64,000 bases of DNA from Flammeovirga agarivorans (GTDB taxonomy: Bacteria; Bacteroidota; Bacteroidia; Cytophagales; Flammeovirgaceae): assembly GCF_012641475.1 (NCBI RefSeq), contig NZ_JABAIL010000001.1, forward strand, positions 1,054,001 through 1,118,000, given 5' to 3'. Under the pieces are notes generated by a model, which saw nothing but the letters and a program-made list of their open reading frames with translations, was not told where the DNA came from and made no database searches. Position numbers and translations under genes: made by a program. This document shows positions 8,524-17,712 of this stretch, in pieces. Positions within the stretch are counted from its first letter, which is position 1. Every line of letters starts with the position of its first letter.

Positions 8524-9336
8524 ATGTCATACTTAAAGGCTAATAACCAAGAAATTTACTTTGAAGACAGAGGGGAGAATAGTGCTCCTGCTGTTATTTT
8601 TTTGCATGGTTTTCTTATGGATTGTACCATGTTTTTATCACAAATGGAAGCATTGGAAGATGAATACAGAGTGATAGGTATTGATGCAAGAGGATTCGGA
8701 AAGACACAATGGGATGGCAAAGCATTTACACTATACGATACTGTGAATGATACTATTGCTGTGATGGATCATTTAGAGATTGAAAAAGCATCGATAGTTG
8801 GTATGTCTCAAGGAGGCTATGCTGCATTAAGAATGGCATTAAAAGCTCCGAATAGAATTAATTCTCTTGTGTTAGTGAGTACATCAGGGCATCAAGACTC
8901 AAAAGAAGTGAAAGCGGGGTATTTAGAAGTGAGAGATACTTGGCAATCAGTGGGATTGGTACCTCCATTAAAAGAGGGATTGATGACAGGTATTTTAGGG
9001 CCACAAGAAAAGTATAAAGAATATTGGGACATGTGGTCTGATAAATGGGAAAGTAGGACTGCTGAACAAATCTTTCATGCCATGAACAACTTAATTGAGA
9101 GGGATGATATTCTACATATAATCGAAAAAATTAATATCCCATCTTATGTGATACATGGAGAGTTAGATAATGGTGTTCCTTTTGAACAAGGAGAATATTT
9201 AAGTAATCATTTACCCAATTGTAAGGGGCTGTTGATTGTAGATGGAGCAGCTCATGCCGCTATTATGACAGATGCTAAAAAGATAAACCCAAGCTTGAAA
9301 TCATTCTTGCATAAGACCAATATGGTGACTTTGTAA
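8524..9336 (+). CDS. alpha/beta hydrolase
   Basis: This 270-aa protein has the standard alpha/beta hydrolase fold. The oxyanion loop is FLHGFLMD, the nucleophile Ser lies in GMSQGGYAAL, the acid Asp is in HGELDNGVPF and the catalytic His is in DGAAHAAIM. It has no signal peptide, so it is cytoplasmic. The layout resembles small esterases, 3-oxoadipate enol-lactonase-like and haloperoxidase-like enzymes, but the substrate is unknown. It is a single gene, divergent from the permease and ending at a terminator shared with gdhA. Confidence 0.85.
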   Translation: MSYLKANNQEIYFEDRGENSAPAVIFLHGFLMDCTMFLSQMEALEDEYRVIGIDARGFGKTQWDGKAFTLYDTVNDTIAVMDHLEIEKASIVGMSQGGYAALRMALKAPNRINSLVLVSTSGHQDSKEVKAGYLEVRDTWQSVGLVPPLKEGLMTGILGPQEKYKEYWDMWSDKWESRTAEQIFHAMNNLIERDDILHIIEKINIPSYVIHGELDNGVPFEQGEYLSNHLPNCKGLLIVDGAAHAAIMTDAKKINPSLKSFLHKTNMVTL

Positions 9337-9381
9337 AGAGTAGTATTATGTAGTGTGAATAGTAAATTTGTGAAGTAAAAA

Positions 9382-9412
9382 AGGCCATCTATGAAAATAG
9401 ATGGCCTAATTA
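9382..9412. terminator. bidirectional terminator between hydrolase and gdhA
   Basis: A perfect 11-bp stem (AGGCCATCTAT and its complement) closes on a GAAA tetraloop, with A-rich and T-rich flanks on the two sides. It sits between convergent genes. Confidence 0.85.
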
Positions 9413-9432
9413 TTTATTCTTTAATAGAAAGA

Positions 9433-10776
9433 TTAGATTACTCCGTACGCTAATAATGCATCAGCAACTTTAACAAAGCCACCAATGTTAGCACCTTTTA
9501 CATAATCTACCCATCCGTCTTCTTGACCGTATTTTACACACTTAGAGTGGATTTTCTTCATAATATCTTGAAGCTTCTCGTCCACTTCTTCAAAACTCCA
9601 CTGTAAACGCATAGAGTTTTGTGTCATCTCAAGACCAGAAATAGCAACACCACCAGCGTTGGCTGCTTTACCTGGGCCATACATGATGTGATGTTTTTCA
9701 AATACCTTAATTGCACCAATTGTAGAAGGCATGTTCGCTCCTTCACAAACTAGGATACAACCATTTTTCATTAGAGTTTCAGCATCGTTTTCATCTAACT
9801 CATTTTGAGTTGCAGAAGGGAATGCTAAGTCAACTTTTACACTCCAAGGTCTCGCATCTGCTGTATATGTTGCAGAAGGATATTTTTTTGTGTATTCAGC
9901 TAATGAAGCTCTTTGAACATTTTTTAAATCTTGAATATGAGCAAGTTTCTCTTCGTTGATACCTTCTGGGTCATGTAAGAAACCGCCTCTATCAGACATT
10001 GTTACAACAGTTGCTCCTAATTGGATAAGCTTTTCAGCTGTATATTGTGCAACATTACCTGAACCTGAAACCGCAGCAATTTTACCTTTAAAGTCATCGT
10101 TACGTACAGCTAGCATTTCTCTAGCGAAATATACTGACCCATATCCAGTTGCTTCAGTTCTTGCATTTGAACCACCAAAAGCAAGGTTTTTTCCAGTAAG
10201 TACACCTGTAAATTCGTTTTTAATACGACGGTATTGACCGTACATATAACTTACTTCTCTACCACCAACGCCAATATCGCCAGCAGGTACATCGGTGTCT
10301 TTACCAATATGTCTGTAAAGTTCTGTCATAAAAGCTTGACAGAATCTCATGATTTCTCCATCAGATTTTCCTTTAGGGTTAAAGTCGGAACCACCTTTAG
10401 CTCCACCCATCGGAAGTGTTGTTAATGAGTTCTTTAGTACTTGTTCGAACCCTAAGAATTTAAGTGTACCCAGAGTAACAGATTTGTCAAAACGTAATCC
10501 GCCTTTGTATGGACCAATAGCTCCGTTAAACTGAACACGATGTCCACGGTTAACACGAATGCTACCTTCATCATCTTGCCAAGTTACCCTAAAGCTGATT
10601 ACTCTATCGGGTTCTGTCATACGCTCTAAGATTCTAGCGTCTAAATACTTTTGGTTTTCGTTGATGAAAGGAATTAATTTCTCAGCTACTTCTTCCACTG
10701 CTTGATGGAATTCAGGCTGCCCAGGGTTTCTTCTTACAAGACCCTGCATGAAGCTTTGTAATTCGAGCTTTTGCAT
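9433..10776 (-). CDS. gdhA: NADP-specific glutamate dehydrogenase
   Basis: This hexameric-type glutamate dehydrogenase (447 aa, the usual size of the bacterial NADP enzyme) makes glutamate from 2-oxoglutarate, ammonia and NADPH. Visible features are the PYKGGLRF glutamate-binding loop (Lys91), the LPMGGAKGGSDFNPKGKSD active-site block (Lys127), the DVPAGDIGVGGREV segment and the Rossmann motif VSGSGNVAQY. NADP preference is inferred from similarity to the E. coli-type small GDH. It lies 46 bases downstream of the SpoIIE phosphatase gene and may be cotranscribed with it or have its own promoter. Confidence 0.96.
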   Translation of the reverse strand: MQKLELQSFMQGLVRRNPGQPEFHQAVEEVAEKLIPFINENQKYLDARILERMTEPDRVISFRVTWQDDEGSIRVNRGHRVQFNGAIGPYKGGLRFDKSVTLGTLKFLGFEQVLKNSLTTLPMGGAKGGSDFNPKGKSDGEIMRFCQAFMTELYRHIGKDTDVPAGDIGVGGREVSYMYGQYRRIKNEFTGVLTGKNLAFGGSNARTEATGYGSVYFAREMLAVRNDDFKGKIAAVSGSGNVAQYTAEKLIQLGATVVTMSDRGGFLHDPEGINEEKLAHIQDLKNVQRASLAEYTKKYPSATYTADARPWSVKVDLAFPSATQNELDENDAETLMKNGCILVCEGANMPSTIGAIKVFEKHHIMYGPGKAANAGGVAISGLEMTQNSMRLQWSFEEVDEKLQDIMKKIHSKCVKYGQEDGWVDYVKGANIGGFVKVADALLAYGVI

Positions 10777-10822
10777 TTAACTAATAATGGTTAGTAATAA
10801 TTCTAATATATGTGTTTATTTC

Positions 10823-12049
10823 CTACTTTTTTGAAAGATCCACCTTACAAGATAATAAAGTTATATCATCTGCATAGGCTTGGTGACCTTTAAAAGTGTT
10901 TAATAGAGCGATCAAATTTTTGTGCATTTCTTTCTGCTGAAAATCAATATTAGCAGTAAGGAATTCCTCTAATTTGTCATCTCCTAGCTCTTCGTCCTCG
11001 TCATTGTAAGTCTCCGTAAAGCCATCTGTAAAGCCAAAAACGAAGAACTCTTGCAAGTTATTAATTTCTCCGACTTCTAAGAAAGGTAATTCAGAAAAAG
11101 AACCTAATATTGTTGTACCATCTTCTAACCTAGAGAATTTATTTTTATGGTATAGAAAAGGAGGGTTATGTCCAGCATTAATAAAACGGAGATTGGATGT
11201 CTCCATATCATATTCCATAAAGAAAGCAGTGATGAAATTTTCACCTTCCGCACTTTCTAAAATCTGATAGTTGGCCTCATGTACTATACTTTCCAAATCA
11301 GTACCTCTTCTTGCCATTGCTCGAATTGTTCCTTGGAAATTGGACATCAAGATTGCTGCAGGTACACCTTTACCCGAAACGTCAGCAATAGACATTAAAA
11401 ACTTGGTGTCTGATAATGGAATATAATCGTAGTAATCTCCTCCAATAGAGTGGTGAGGCATATAACTTGCATGTACCGAAACAGGAACATCATTCCCGTA
11501 AGGTAATTCTTTTGGGAAAAGCATTGTCTGAACATGAGAAGCAATTGTTAATTGTTTCTTCATTTCCTTTTGCTTTTCTTCTTTTCTAGCAAGCTTTTTA
11601 TTTTCTATCGCTACAAGTATAATGTTACTTAAAGCTTCTGTAAAACCTTGGTCAATAAAGTCACTATGTTGATCTGCAGTACCTACCAATGCATAAGCCA
11701 ATACTTCATTTTTATGTTTGATTGGTATGATAGTATCAAATTTTTCAAATCCATCAGGATGATTGATAATATTTGTAGTACTGATATAATCTTTAAATGC
11801 TTTTGGGAAATTGACAGTTTCATCATGGTCATGCGAACCATAGTTAACAAACCTCTCAAATTCTTGTGATTCTTCATCGATTACAAACAGAATAAGATTG
11901 GTGATACTAGGGTTAGACGATAATGTAAGTTTGTAGATAGTATATAAATCCTCTTCAGATTTATTGGCGTTAATGGCACTTATAGTCTCAAAAAGAGATT
12001 CTAATTGCATTTCTTTTAGCATTAAGCGCTTTTGATCAGGATTCGCCAT
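10823..12049 (-). CDS. GAF domain SpoIIE-type serine phosphatase (RsbU-like)
   Basis: This 408-aa protein has an N-terminal GAF-like sensor region (about residues 15-155), a short helical linker rich in Lys/Glu, and a C-terminal PPM/SpoIIE phosphatase domain (about 180-405). The metal-binding motifs GGDYYDYI and IADVSGKGVPAAI are present, as are INAGHNPPF and FGFTDGFTE. RsbU-type phosphatases dephosphorylate anti-sigma-factor antagonists; in Bacteroidota their targets are mostly unknown. There is no membrane segment, so the signal is probably cytoplasmic. It lies 20 bases after the permease gene and 46 before gdhA. Confidence 0.88.
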   Translation of the reverse strand: MANPDQKRLMLKEMQLESLFETISAINANKSEEDLYTIYKLTLSSNPSITNLILFVIDEESQEFERFVNYGSHDHDETVNFPKAFKDYISTTNIINHPDGFEKFDTIIPIKHKNEVLAYALVGTADQHSDFIDQGFTEALSNIILVAIENKKLARKEEKQKEMKKQLTIASHVQTMLFPKELPYGNDVPVSVHASYMPHHSIGGDYYDYIPLSDTKFLMSIADVSGKGVPAAILMSNFQGTIRAMARRGTDLESIVHEANYQILESAEGENFITAFFMEYDMETSNLRFINAGHNPPFLYHKNKFSRLEDGTTILGSFSELPFLEVGEINNLQEFFVFGFTDGFTETYNDEDEELGDDKLEEFLTANIDFQQKEMHKNLIALLNTFKGHQAYADDITLLSCKVDLSKK

Positions 12050-12069
12050 TGTTGTTAATATAAATTGTC

Positions 12070-13344
12070 TTAATTGTTCGAATTTGAATGTGGATCATAG
12101 GCATCACGTAACCCATTTCCAATCAAGTTAAAAGCCAAAACAGTAAGGCTAATAGCAAGACAAGGGAAAATAATAAGATGCCAATGTCCGGTAGGGGTTA
12201 ATTCACTTAAACCCTCTTTAATCATTGTTCCCCAAGATGGCATAGTTGGAGGTCCTCCTAAACCTAGGAAACTTAATCCTGCTTCAATAAGGATCGCAGA
12301 AGCAAAATTTGATGCACATATTACAGCTAAAGGCCCCAAAATATTGGGTAAAATATGGTGCATAATGATTTTATAGTTGGAGAAGCCTAATGCTTTAGTT
12401 GCTTCGATATAGTCTTTCTGTTTTATAGAAAGAATTTGCCCTCTTACAACTCTGGCCACATCGACCCACATTGTAATACCAACTGCTACAAATGTGACCC
12501 ATATATCTTCACTTTGGATGGCAAGGCGAACAGCAACTACTAACATAATAGCAGGAATAGACCAAGTGATGGTCATTAACCACATTGCAATTCTATCAAT
12601 CACTCCTCCAAAGTAACCTGAAGTAGCTCCTATTAATATACCAATACTAAGTGAAATAATCAGCGAGATAAAACCTATGGTCAGGGATACCCTTGTGCCG
12701 AAAATTAGTCTACTAAGGACATCGCGACCAATTTTATCGGTACCCAAAACAAATGTGCGCATTTGCAAACATTTCTCATTGAACTCATTCAAAAGTTCTT
12801 GTTTACTGACGGTCCTAACATTCTGTAATCCATCTAGGTATATCACGTCATCTTTTCGAATGACATAATTGTGAGCCAAGTTAATACCAAGCTTTTGTGA
12901 AGGTGATGCATAAATTGATTTTACAACATCAATCAGTGGTAAACTTAATTCTAGGCGAGTGGTTGTATGTAAAGATCTTTTTTCCAAGCCAGGGTAGACG
13001 ATAAAGAAAACGGAGTCTCTTTCAATTATTGGATCACCTACAATTGGAATATCTTGATAACGATTTTCTTCACCTTCTATAATTTTTTCAAAAACTGAAG
13101 GTGTAGGAATATGTATGTTTTTGCGTTGTTTTAAAACCTTCACTGTAAACATTGGAGGTTTCTTGGGTACTTCAAGTAAGCCGTCATTAGCGAAATGCGA
13201 ATCATCGGGCATAATGAGATAACCCAACACTGCAACAAAGCTCAAAGCAATAATATATATTGTTGAAACTACAGCAGGTTTGTTTTTCTGAAATCTCTTT
13301 TTGATGAAGTGAGAAGGTGACTTATGTACTTCGTATATACTCAT
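12070..13344 (-). CDS. ABC transporter permease, OppC/DppC type
   Basis: This 424-aa protein has one N-terminal membrane helix (about residues 27-47), an extracytoplasmic region of roughly 140 residues, and a C-terminal bundle of about five helices. The GTDKIGRDVLSRLIFGTRVS block is diagnostic of OppC/DppC permeases, and EATKALGFSNYKIIMHHILPN is the EAA loop that contacts the ATPase. It would form half of a peptide or nickel-type ABC importer channel. The partner OppB-type permease, ATPases and binding protein are not adjacent. The periplasmic insert is longer than in standard DppC (about 300 aa). Confidence 0.9.
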   Translation of the reverse strand: MSIYEVHKSPSHFIKKRFQKNKPAVVSTIYIIALSFVAVLGYLIMPDDSHFANDGLLEVPKKPPMFTVKVLKQRKNIHIPTPSVFEKIIEGEENRYQDIPIVGDPIIERDSVFFIVYPGLEKRSLHTTTRLELSLPLIDVVKSIYASPSQKLGINLAHNYVIRKDDVIYLDGLQNVRTVSKQELLNEFNEKCLQMRTFVLGTDKIGRDVLSRLIFGTRVSLTIGFISLIISLSIGILIGATSGYFGGVIDRIAMWLMTITWSIPAIMLVVAVRLAIQSEDIWVTFVAVGITMWVDVARVVRGQILSIKQKDYIEATKALGFSNYKIIMHHILPNILGPLAVICASNFASAILIEAGLSFLGLGGPPTMPSWGTMIKEGLSELTPTGHWHLIIFPCLAISLTVLAFNLIGNGLRDAYDPHSNSNN

Positions 13345-13366
13345 CTATGCGTTTTCGATCCGTTGG

Positions 13367-13621
13367 TTATTGAGCGTTGTGTGCGAATAAACCTTTTTTT
13401 GATGCCAAATAAAAAAAAGAAGTATAATGTTCTTCAAAATCATCCATAGTGATTTCTATTTCTTCTTCTGGGCTGTTAAAACATCTTACCCAACCTTTTT
13501 CAATAGTTGTTTTTAAGGTCAGTTTAAGTGATTCCTCACTCAAATTTGTTTCTTGCTTTAAGTTGTCAAAAGAAGTGACAAAATATAATTCATCAAGAAC
13601 AAGGTATTCTTCTTCAGTCAT
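13367..13621 (-). CDS. hypothetical acidic protein, 84 aa
   Basis: An ATG-started small acidic protein with no signal peptide or membrane helix. The alternating hydrophobic pattern, with a segment reading LNEESL-like helix, turn and strands, looks like a small winged-helix-type fold, but I do not recognise the family. It sits 22 bases before the permease gene and 46 bases after the glycosyltransferase gene on the same strand, which supports it being a real member of that transcription unit. Confidence 0.6.
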   Translation of the reverse strand: MTEEEYLVLDELYFVTSFDNLKQETNLSEESLKLTLKTTIEKGWVRCFNSPEEEIEITMDDFEEHYTSFFYLASKKGLFAHNAQ

Positions 13622-13667
13622 AAAAAAATAATTCTGCTTTACTCACTCAAAAATAGTAAAAAGTCTA

Positions 13668-14780
13668 TTAAACACTAAATTTTCTATCTTTCCATGTATA
13701 ATTTGAGAAAGTAGCCATTAAACCAATAATAACGGCATATAAAGGATAGAAAATTGATATTATAGGCACAAGCCAAAGATTATTTTGATCTCCTTGCCAT
13801 TTTAATATTCCTTTCAAGTAGTAAAGCTCTATTCCAATTCGAAGCATAAAAGTAACAAAAAAGAGCATTAAATTACCATTAAAAAAGAATGTTGAAGCTG
13901 CTGAAAGGTAAAAAAATAAATGAAATAGAAAAATAAAGATACTCGTTAGTTGTGGTCCTCTATTTTTATAGTGCTTCCACTTACTTGCCCAACGTACTCT
14001 CTGCTCAATGAATGTCTTAAGATTATTTGGTGGAGGTGTATTGACAATGGATTCTTTATTTTTAAGAAAAATGATTTGATTTGGGTTGTTTCGAGCAAGC
14101 TGATGTAAGAAAAACTCATCGTCACCAGTTGGAATATGTGCATGCTCTTTATAGTTGTTTTGTGATAAAAAAGCCTTTCTCTCAAAGCATAGGTTAGCCG
14201 CATTACACATATTGGCTCTCTTTCTGCGTATACTAGCAGCTCCTGTGATGATCAATGATGAAAATTCAACATTTAATATTTTTTCCCATAGAGAATTCCC
14301 ATTTTGGAATCGAACAGGACCAGAAATCATTTTTGCACCAGTTAACCTATGTGCAGAGACAAATCGATTGACCCAATGCTGATGATGAAGGCAATCAGCA
14401 TCTGTGGTGATAATCAGCTTTGTTTTTGCCTTTTCTACAGCAAGTCGTATAGCTTGCTTCTTTCCTGATAGTTTACTTGGGAGACGATAAACTTTTAATC
14501 TTTCAGATTCAAAAGACTGAAGTAGTGTATAAGATTGATCTGTGGAATGATCATCAACAATAATGAAATTTATATACTTGTAGGTCTGATTTTTTAAGGA
14601 CTGAATAAGTTGAGGAATGTTTTTTTCCTCGTTTCTAACTGCAATGACGACAGTAACATCTGTTGAAGCACCTTCAATAGGTGTATCTAAATCATAAGGA
14701 TAATTTCGGTTCCATCGTAATCTTAATTGAAGTAGTCCAAAAATATAAATGATTACAAGAATAAAAAAGATATTTTCCAA
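13668..14780 (-). CDS. family 2 glycosyltransferase, membrane-bound
   Basis: This 370-aa enzyme has an N-terminal membrane helix, then a GT-A domain: VVIAVRNEEKNI binds the nucleotide sugar, IIVDDHSTD and TTDADC carry the acidic metal-binding residues, GDDEFF supplies the catalytic base region, and QRVRWASKW matches the Q-x-x-R-W motif of processive GT2 enzymes. Two or three C-terminal helices follow. It probably adds sugars to a surface polysaccharide or glycolipid; donor and acceptor unknown. The frame has no ATG near the start: a TTG at 14780 is the best candidate because an in-frame stop lies upstream with no ATG between. Confidence 0.85.
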   Translation of the reverse strand: MENIFFILVIIYIFGLLQLRLRWNRNYPYDLDTPIEGASTDVTVVIAVRNEEKNIPQLIQSLKNQTYKYINFIIVDDHSTDQSYTLLQSFESERLKVYRLPSKLSGKKQAIRLAVEKAKTKLIITTDADCLHHQHWVNRFVSAHRLTGAKMISGPVRFQNGNSLWEKILNVEFSSLIITGAASIRRKRANMCNAANLCFERKAFLSQNNYKEHAHIPTGDDEFFLHQLARNNPNQIIFLKNKESIVNTPPPNNLKTFIEQRVRWASKWKHYKNRGPQLTSIFIFLFHLFFYLSAASTFFFNGNLMLFFVTFMLRIGIELYYLKGILKWQGDQNNLWLVPIISIFYPLYAVIIGLMATFSNYTWKDRKFSV

Positions 14781-14856
14781 TAGATGTGTTTGTCTATGTT
14801 TGATGAAAGATGCAATATTGTAAAAGAAATTATTACATCATCTAAAAGCATTGAAA

Positions 14857-15306
14857 ATGTCATTAGAAATAGGACAAAAAGCACCTGATTTTAAAAGTGT
14901 AGATCAGGATGGAAATGAGATTACTCTTTCTCAGTTTAAAGGGAAAAAAGTTGTTTTATACTTTTATCCAAAAGATATGACTCCTGGTTGTACAGCTCAA
15001 GCTTGTGATTTAAGGGACAATTATGAAAAACTTCTTGCTGAAGGATATGTAGTGCTTGGTGTAAGTACTGATTCTGCGGAAAGACACCAAAAATTTATCG
15101 CAAAACATGAACTTCCATTCCCTCTAATTGCTGATACTGAACACGTAGTACACAATTTATACGGTACTTGGCAATTGAAAAAAACATTCGGAAAAGAGTA
15201 TATGGGGACAGTTAGAACCACTTTTGTAATCGATGAAGAAGGAAATTTAACGGACATTATAAAAAAGGTGAAGACTAAAGAGCATACTAATCAGATAATT
15301 AATTAA
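14857..15306 (+). CDS. bcp: thioredoxin-dependent peroxiredoxin (BCP/PrxQ)
   Basis: This 149-aa thiol peroxidase reduces hydrogen peroxide and organic hydroperoxides using thioredoxin. The peroxidatic Cys is in PKDMTPGCTAQACDLRD, with the resolving Cys five residues later as in E. coli BCP. Other family blocks are APDF near the N-terminus, VVLYFYPKD, GVSTDS and the RTTFVIDEEG segment. The ATG at 14857 is preferred to an in-frame TTG at 14851. It is divergent from the glycosyltransferase gene and 69 bases upstream of the transketolase gene. Confidence 0.93.
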   Translation: MSLEIGQKAPDFKSVDQDGNEITLSQFKGKKVVLYFYPKDMTPGCTAQACDLRDNYEKLLAEGYVVLGVSTDSAERHQKFIAKHELPFPLIADTEHVVHNLYGTWQLKKTFGKEYMGTVRTTFVIDEEGNLTDIIKKVKTKEHTNQIIN

Positions 15307-15375
15307 GTTTGCATTCGGAAAAAAATTAAGGAGAAATCCTTATCATACATAAAACAATAGCTTACGTCAAAAAAG

Positions 15376-16218
15376 ATGGCAGAGATTGCAGAATTGAAAA
15401 GAGTAGCGTCCCAAGTGAGACGTGATATCGTTAGAATGGTTAACGCAGCAGGAAACGGTCACCCAGGTGGTGCACTAGGTTGTGCTGACTTATTTGTTGC
15501 TCTTTACTTCAAGCACATGGAACACAACAAAGAGTTCAAAATGGATGCTAAAGGTGAAGATGTTTTCTACCTTTCAAATGGTCATATTTCAGCTGTTTTT
15601 TACAGTACGTTGGCTAGAGCTGGGTATTTCCCTGTATCAGAGTTAGCTACTCATAGAAAAATCGATTCAAGATTACAAGGTCACCCGACTCCATATGAGC
15701 ATTTAGAAGGTGTGCGTATGGCTTCAGGTTCATTGGGTCAAGGTCTTTCAGTAGCAGCGGGTACAGCGTTAACTAAAAAGCTTAACAACGATGACAAGTT
15801 AGTTTACTGTCTAATGGGTGATGGTGAGCAACAAGAAGGTCAAATTTGGGAAGCTGCAATGTATGCTGCTCATAACAAGATTGATAACTTAATTGGTGTG
15901 ATCGATTACAATAACCGTCAAATTGATGGTGACGTATCAGACGTATTAAGCTTAATCGATATTGAAGCGAAGTATAAAGCATTTGGTTGGGAAACTATCG
16001 TAGCTGATGGTAACGATATGGAAAAATTGGATGCCGCTATTACGAAAGCAAAAGAGCTTTCTGGAAATGGTAAGCCAATCATGATTATCATGAAAACTGA
16101 GATGGGCTTCCCTATCGACTTTATGGTAGGTACACACAAGTGGCATGGTGTTGCTCCAAATGCTGAGCAAACTGAGTCAGCTTTATCTCAATTAGAAGAG
16201 ACTTTAGGTGATTACTAA
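15376..16218 (+). CDS. transketolase, N-terminal (TPP-binding) subunit
   Basis: This 280-aa protein is the N-terminal half of transketolase, which moves two-carbon units between sugar phosphates in the pentose phosphate pathway. The GNGHPGGALGCADL block and His at NGHISAV line the active site. MGDGEQQEGQIWEAAMYAA followed by IDYNNRQIDG is the thiamine diphosphate-binding GDG...N motif. The pyrimidine-binding and C-terminal domains are missing, as in split transketolases, and the partner subunit gene is not adjacent: a terminator starts 20 bases after the stop. Frequent C-ending codons in this gene (TTC, AAC, ATC) suggest high expression. Confidence 0.92.
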   Translation: MAEIAELKRVASQVRRDIVRMVNAAGNGHPGGALGCADLFVALYFKHMEHNKEFKMDAKGEDVFYLSNGHISAVFYSTLARAGYFPVSELATHRKIDSRLQGHPTPYEHLEGVRMASGSLGQGLSVAAGTALTKKLNNDDKLVYCLMGDGEQQEGQIWEAAMYAAHNKIDNLIGVIDYNNRQIDGDVSDVLSLIDIEAKYKAFGWETIVADGNDMEKLDAAITKAKELSGNGKPIMIIMKTEMGFPIDFMVGTHKWHGVAPNAEQTESALSQLEETLGDY

Positions 16219-16238
16219 TCACAAAAAGCAATAAAATA

Positions 16239-16277
16239 AAAAGCCTGTCCTTTGCATTTACAATCGACAGGCTTTTT
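16239..16277 (+). terminator. rho-independent terminator after transketolase subunit
   Basis: The stem AAAAGCCTGTC pairs with GACAGGCTTTT across a 16-base loop and is followed by a T tract. Confidence 0.85.
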
Positions 16278-16431
16278 TATTTTGTACTATTTATAGATTG
16301 AAAGTCAGTAGTTTATATTATTGTTTTTTGAAAAGATAATGTTGTAGTATTCAGATAATTATTAGTCAGCTGTTATAGATATTAGTATTATTATATAAAC
16401 TAATAATTCTTACTAAACTGTAACGGTAACA

Positions 16432-17559
16432 ATGAGTTTTGCTGAAAAGAGTCAGACATTGGAAAATGTGCTGACAAACCAATTCGATATATATTATAAT
16501 ACTTTTCCAGACATGTTAGTATCAATCAACCCATTTGATGCTACAGTGGTAAAATGTAATGCAACCTTTGAGAGAATGATGGAGTACGAGAAAGGAGAAG
16601 GAAGCAATAAAAGTATTTATGAAATATATCACCCATCATGCCACTTACAAGTCTCTCAATTAGTCAATAAATTTGCTGAACAAGGATTTCTCCAAAATGA
16701 ACGATTAAAACTGATCTCTAAAAGAGGAAAAACGATTCCTGTGCTTCTAAGTTCTGAGGCGATTAGAAACGATAATGGAGAGATACTCTTTAGTAACTCT
16801 TGTCTTCGTGATATTTCTACGATCACAGATCTTGAAACTTCATTACAACAAGCGAATGAAGAACTTGAAGATAAAATTGACAAGCTAAAACAAAAGAATC
16901 AGGAATTAGAGCAATTTGCTTACATCGTATCGCATGATCTTAAAGAACCTGTGAGAAATATAGATGGAGTTCTAGACCTTGTTTATGAAGAGTGTGATGA
17001 AAAAAATGATCAACTCAATCAATATTATGAGTACATCAAAAGGAGTACAACGAGAATGAGTAAGTTGATTCATAGCATTCTTGATTTTAGTAAAATTGGT
17101 AAAAAAGGAAACTTCCAAATTGTGGATCTAAACAATATCATGAAGAATGTGCTTGATGATATGTGTTTAAGGATAGAAAATGAAAAAGTGAAAATTTACT
17201 GTCCAGAGTTGCCTGTAGTTTATGGTTTTGAAATAGAGTTACATATGTTATTTCAAAACATAATTTCCAATGCAATTAAATTTAAAAACCGGAGAAGATT
17301 GCCCGTAATTAAAATAGAAGTAGACGAACAAGAAGATTTTTGGCTGTTTCGTATTACTGATAATGGAATTGGAATAGAGAAAGGTCATGCAAAACGCATC
17401 TTTTCAATCTTTAAAAGAGTACATACCAATATTGAAGGTACCGGAATAGGCCTTGCGGAATGTAAAAAGATTGTTGAGCTCCATAAAGGAAGAATATGGC
17501 TAGATCATAGTGATAAAAACGGAAGTGTATTCTGTTTTACACTTACAAAAAAATACTAA
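16432..17559 (+). CDS. PAS domain sensor histidine kinase, soluble
   Basis: This 375-aa protein has an N-terminal PAS domain (about residues 18-130), a coiled-coil linker (about 132-160), a HisKA domain with the phospho-acceptor His168 in VSHDLKEPVRNI, and a HATPase domain with the N box (QNIISNAIKFKN), G1 box (ITDNGIGIEKG) and G2 box (EGTGIGLAECK). It has no membrane helix, so it senses a cytoplasmic signal. The SHDLKEP phospho-acceptor box is of the phytochrome/bacteriophytochrome-like kinase type common in Bacteroidota. No response regulator is adjacent, making it an orphan kinase with unknown partner. Confidence 0.92.
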   Translation: MSFAEKSQTLENVLTNQFDIYYNTFPDMLVSINPFDATVVKCNATFERMMEYEKGEGSNKSIYEIYHPSCHLQVSQLVNKFAEQGFLQNERLKLISKRGKTIPVLLSSEAIRNDNGEILFSNSCLRDISTITDLETSLQQANEELEDKIDKLKQKNQELEQFAYIVSHDLKEPVRNIDGVLDLVYEECDEKNDQLNQYYEYIKRSTTRMSKLIHSILDFSKIGKKGNFQIVDLNNIMKNVLDDMCLRIENEKVKIYCPELPVVYGFEIELHMLFQNIISNAIKFKNRRRLPVIKIEVDEQEDFWLFRITDNGIGIEKGHAKRIFSIFKRVHTNIEGTGIGLAECKKIVELHKGRIWLDHSDKNGSVFCFTLTKKY

Positions 17560-17712
17560 TACTACTAATATTGCCCAGAATCAGATAAACTTGAATTACT
17601 ATATTTAATCTTCATTTTATTAAATCCCCTTTAATTCTTCACCTTCGGGAGTTGTTGTTTACTTCCTTTAAAATAATTCGTTTATTTTTGCAGCAGAAAA
17701 ACGAAGAATTAT

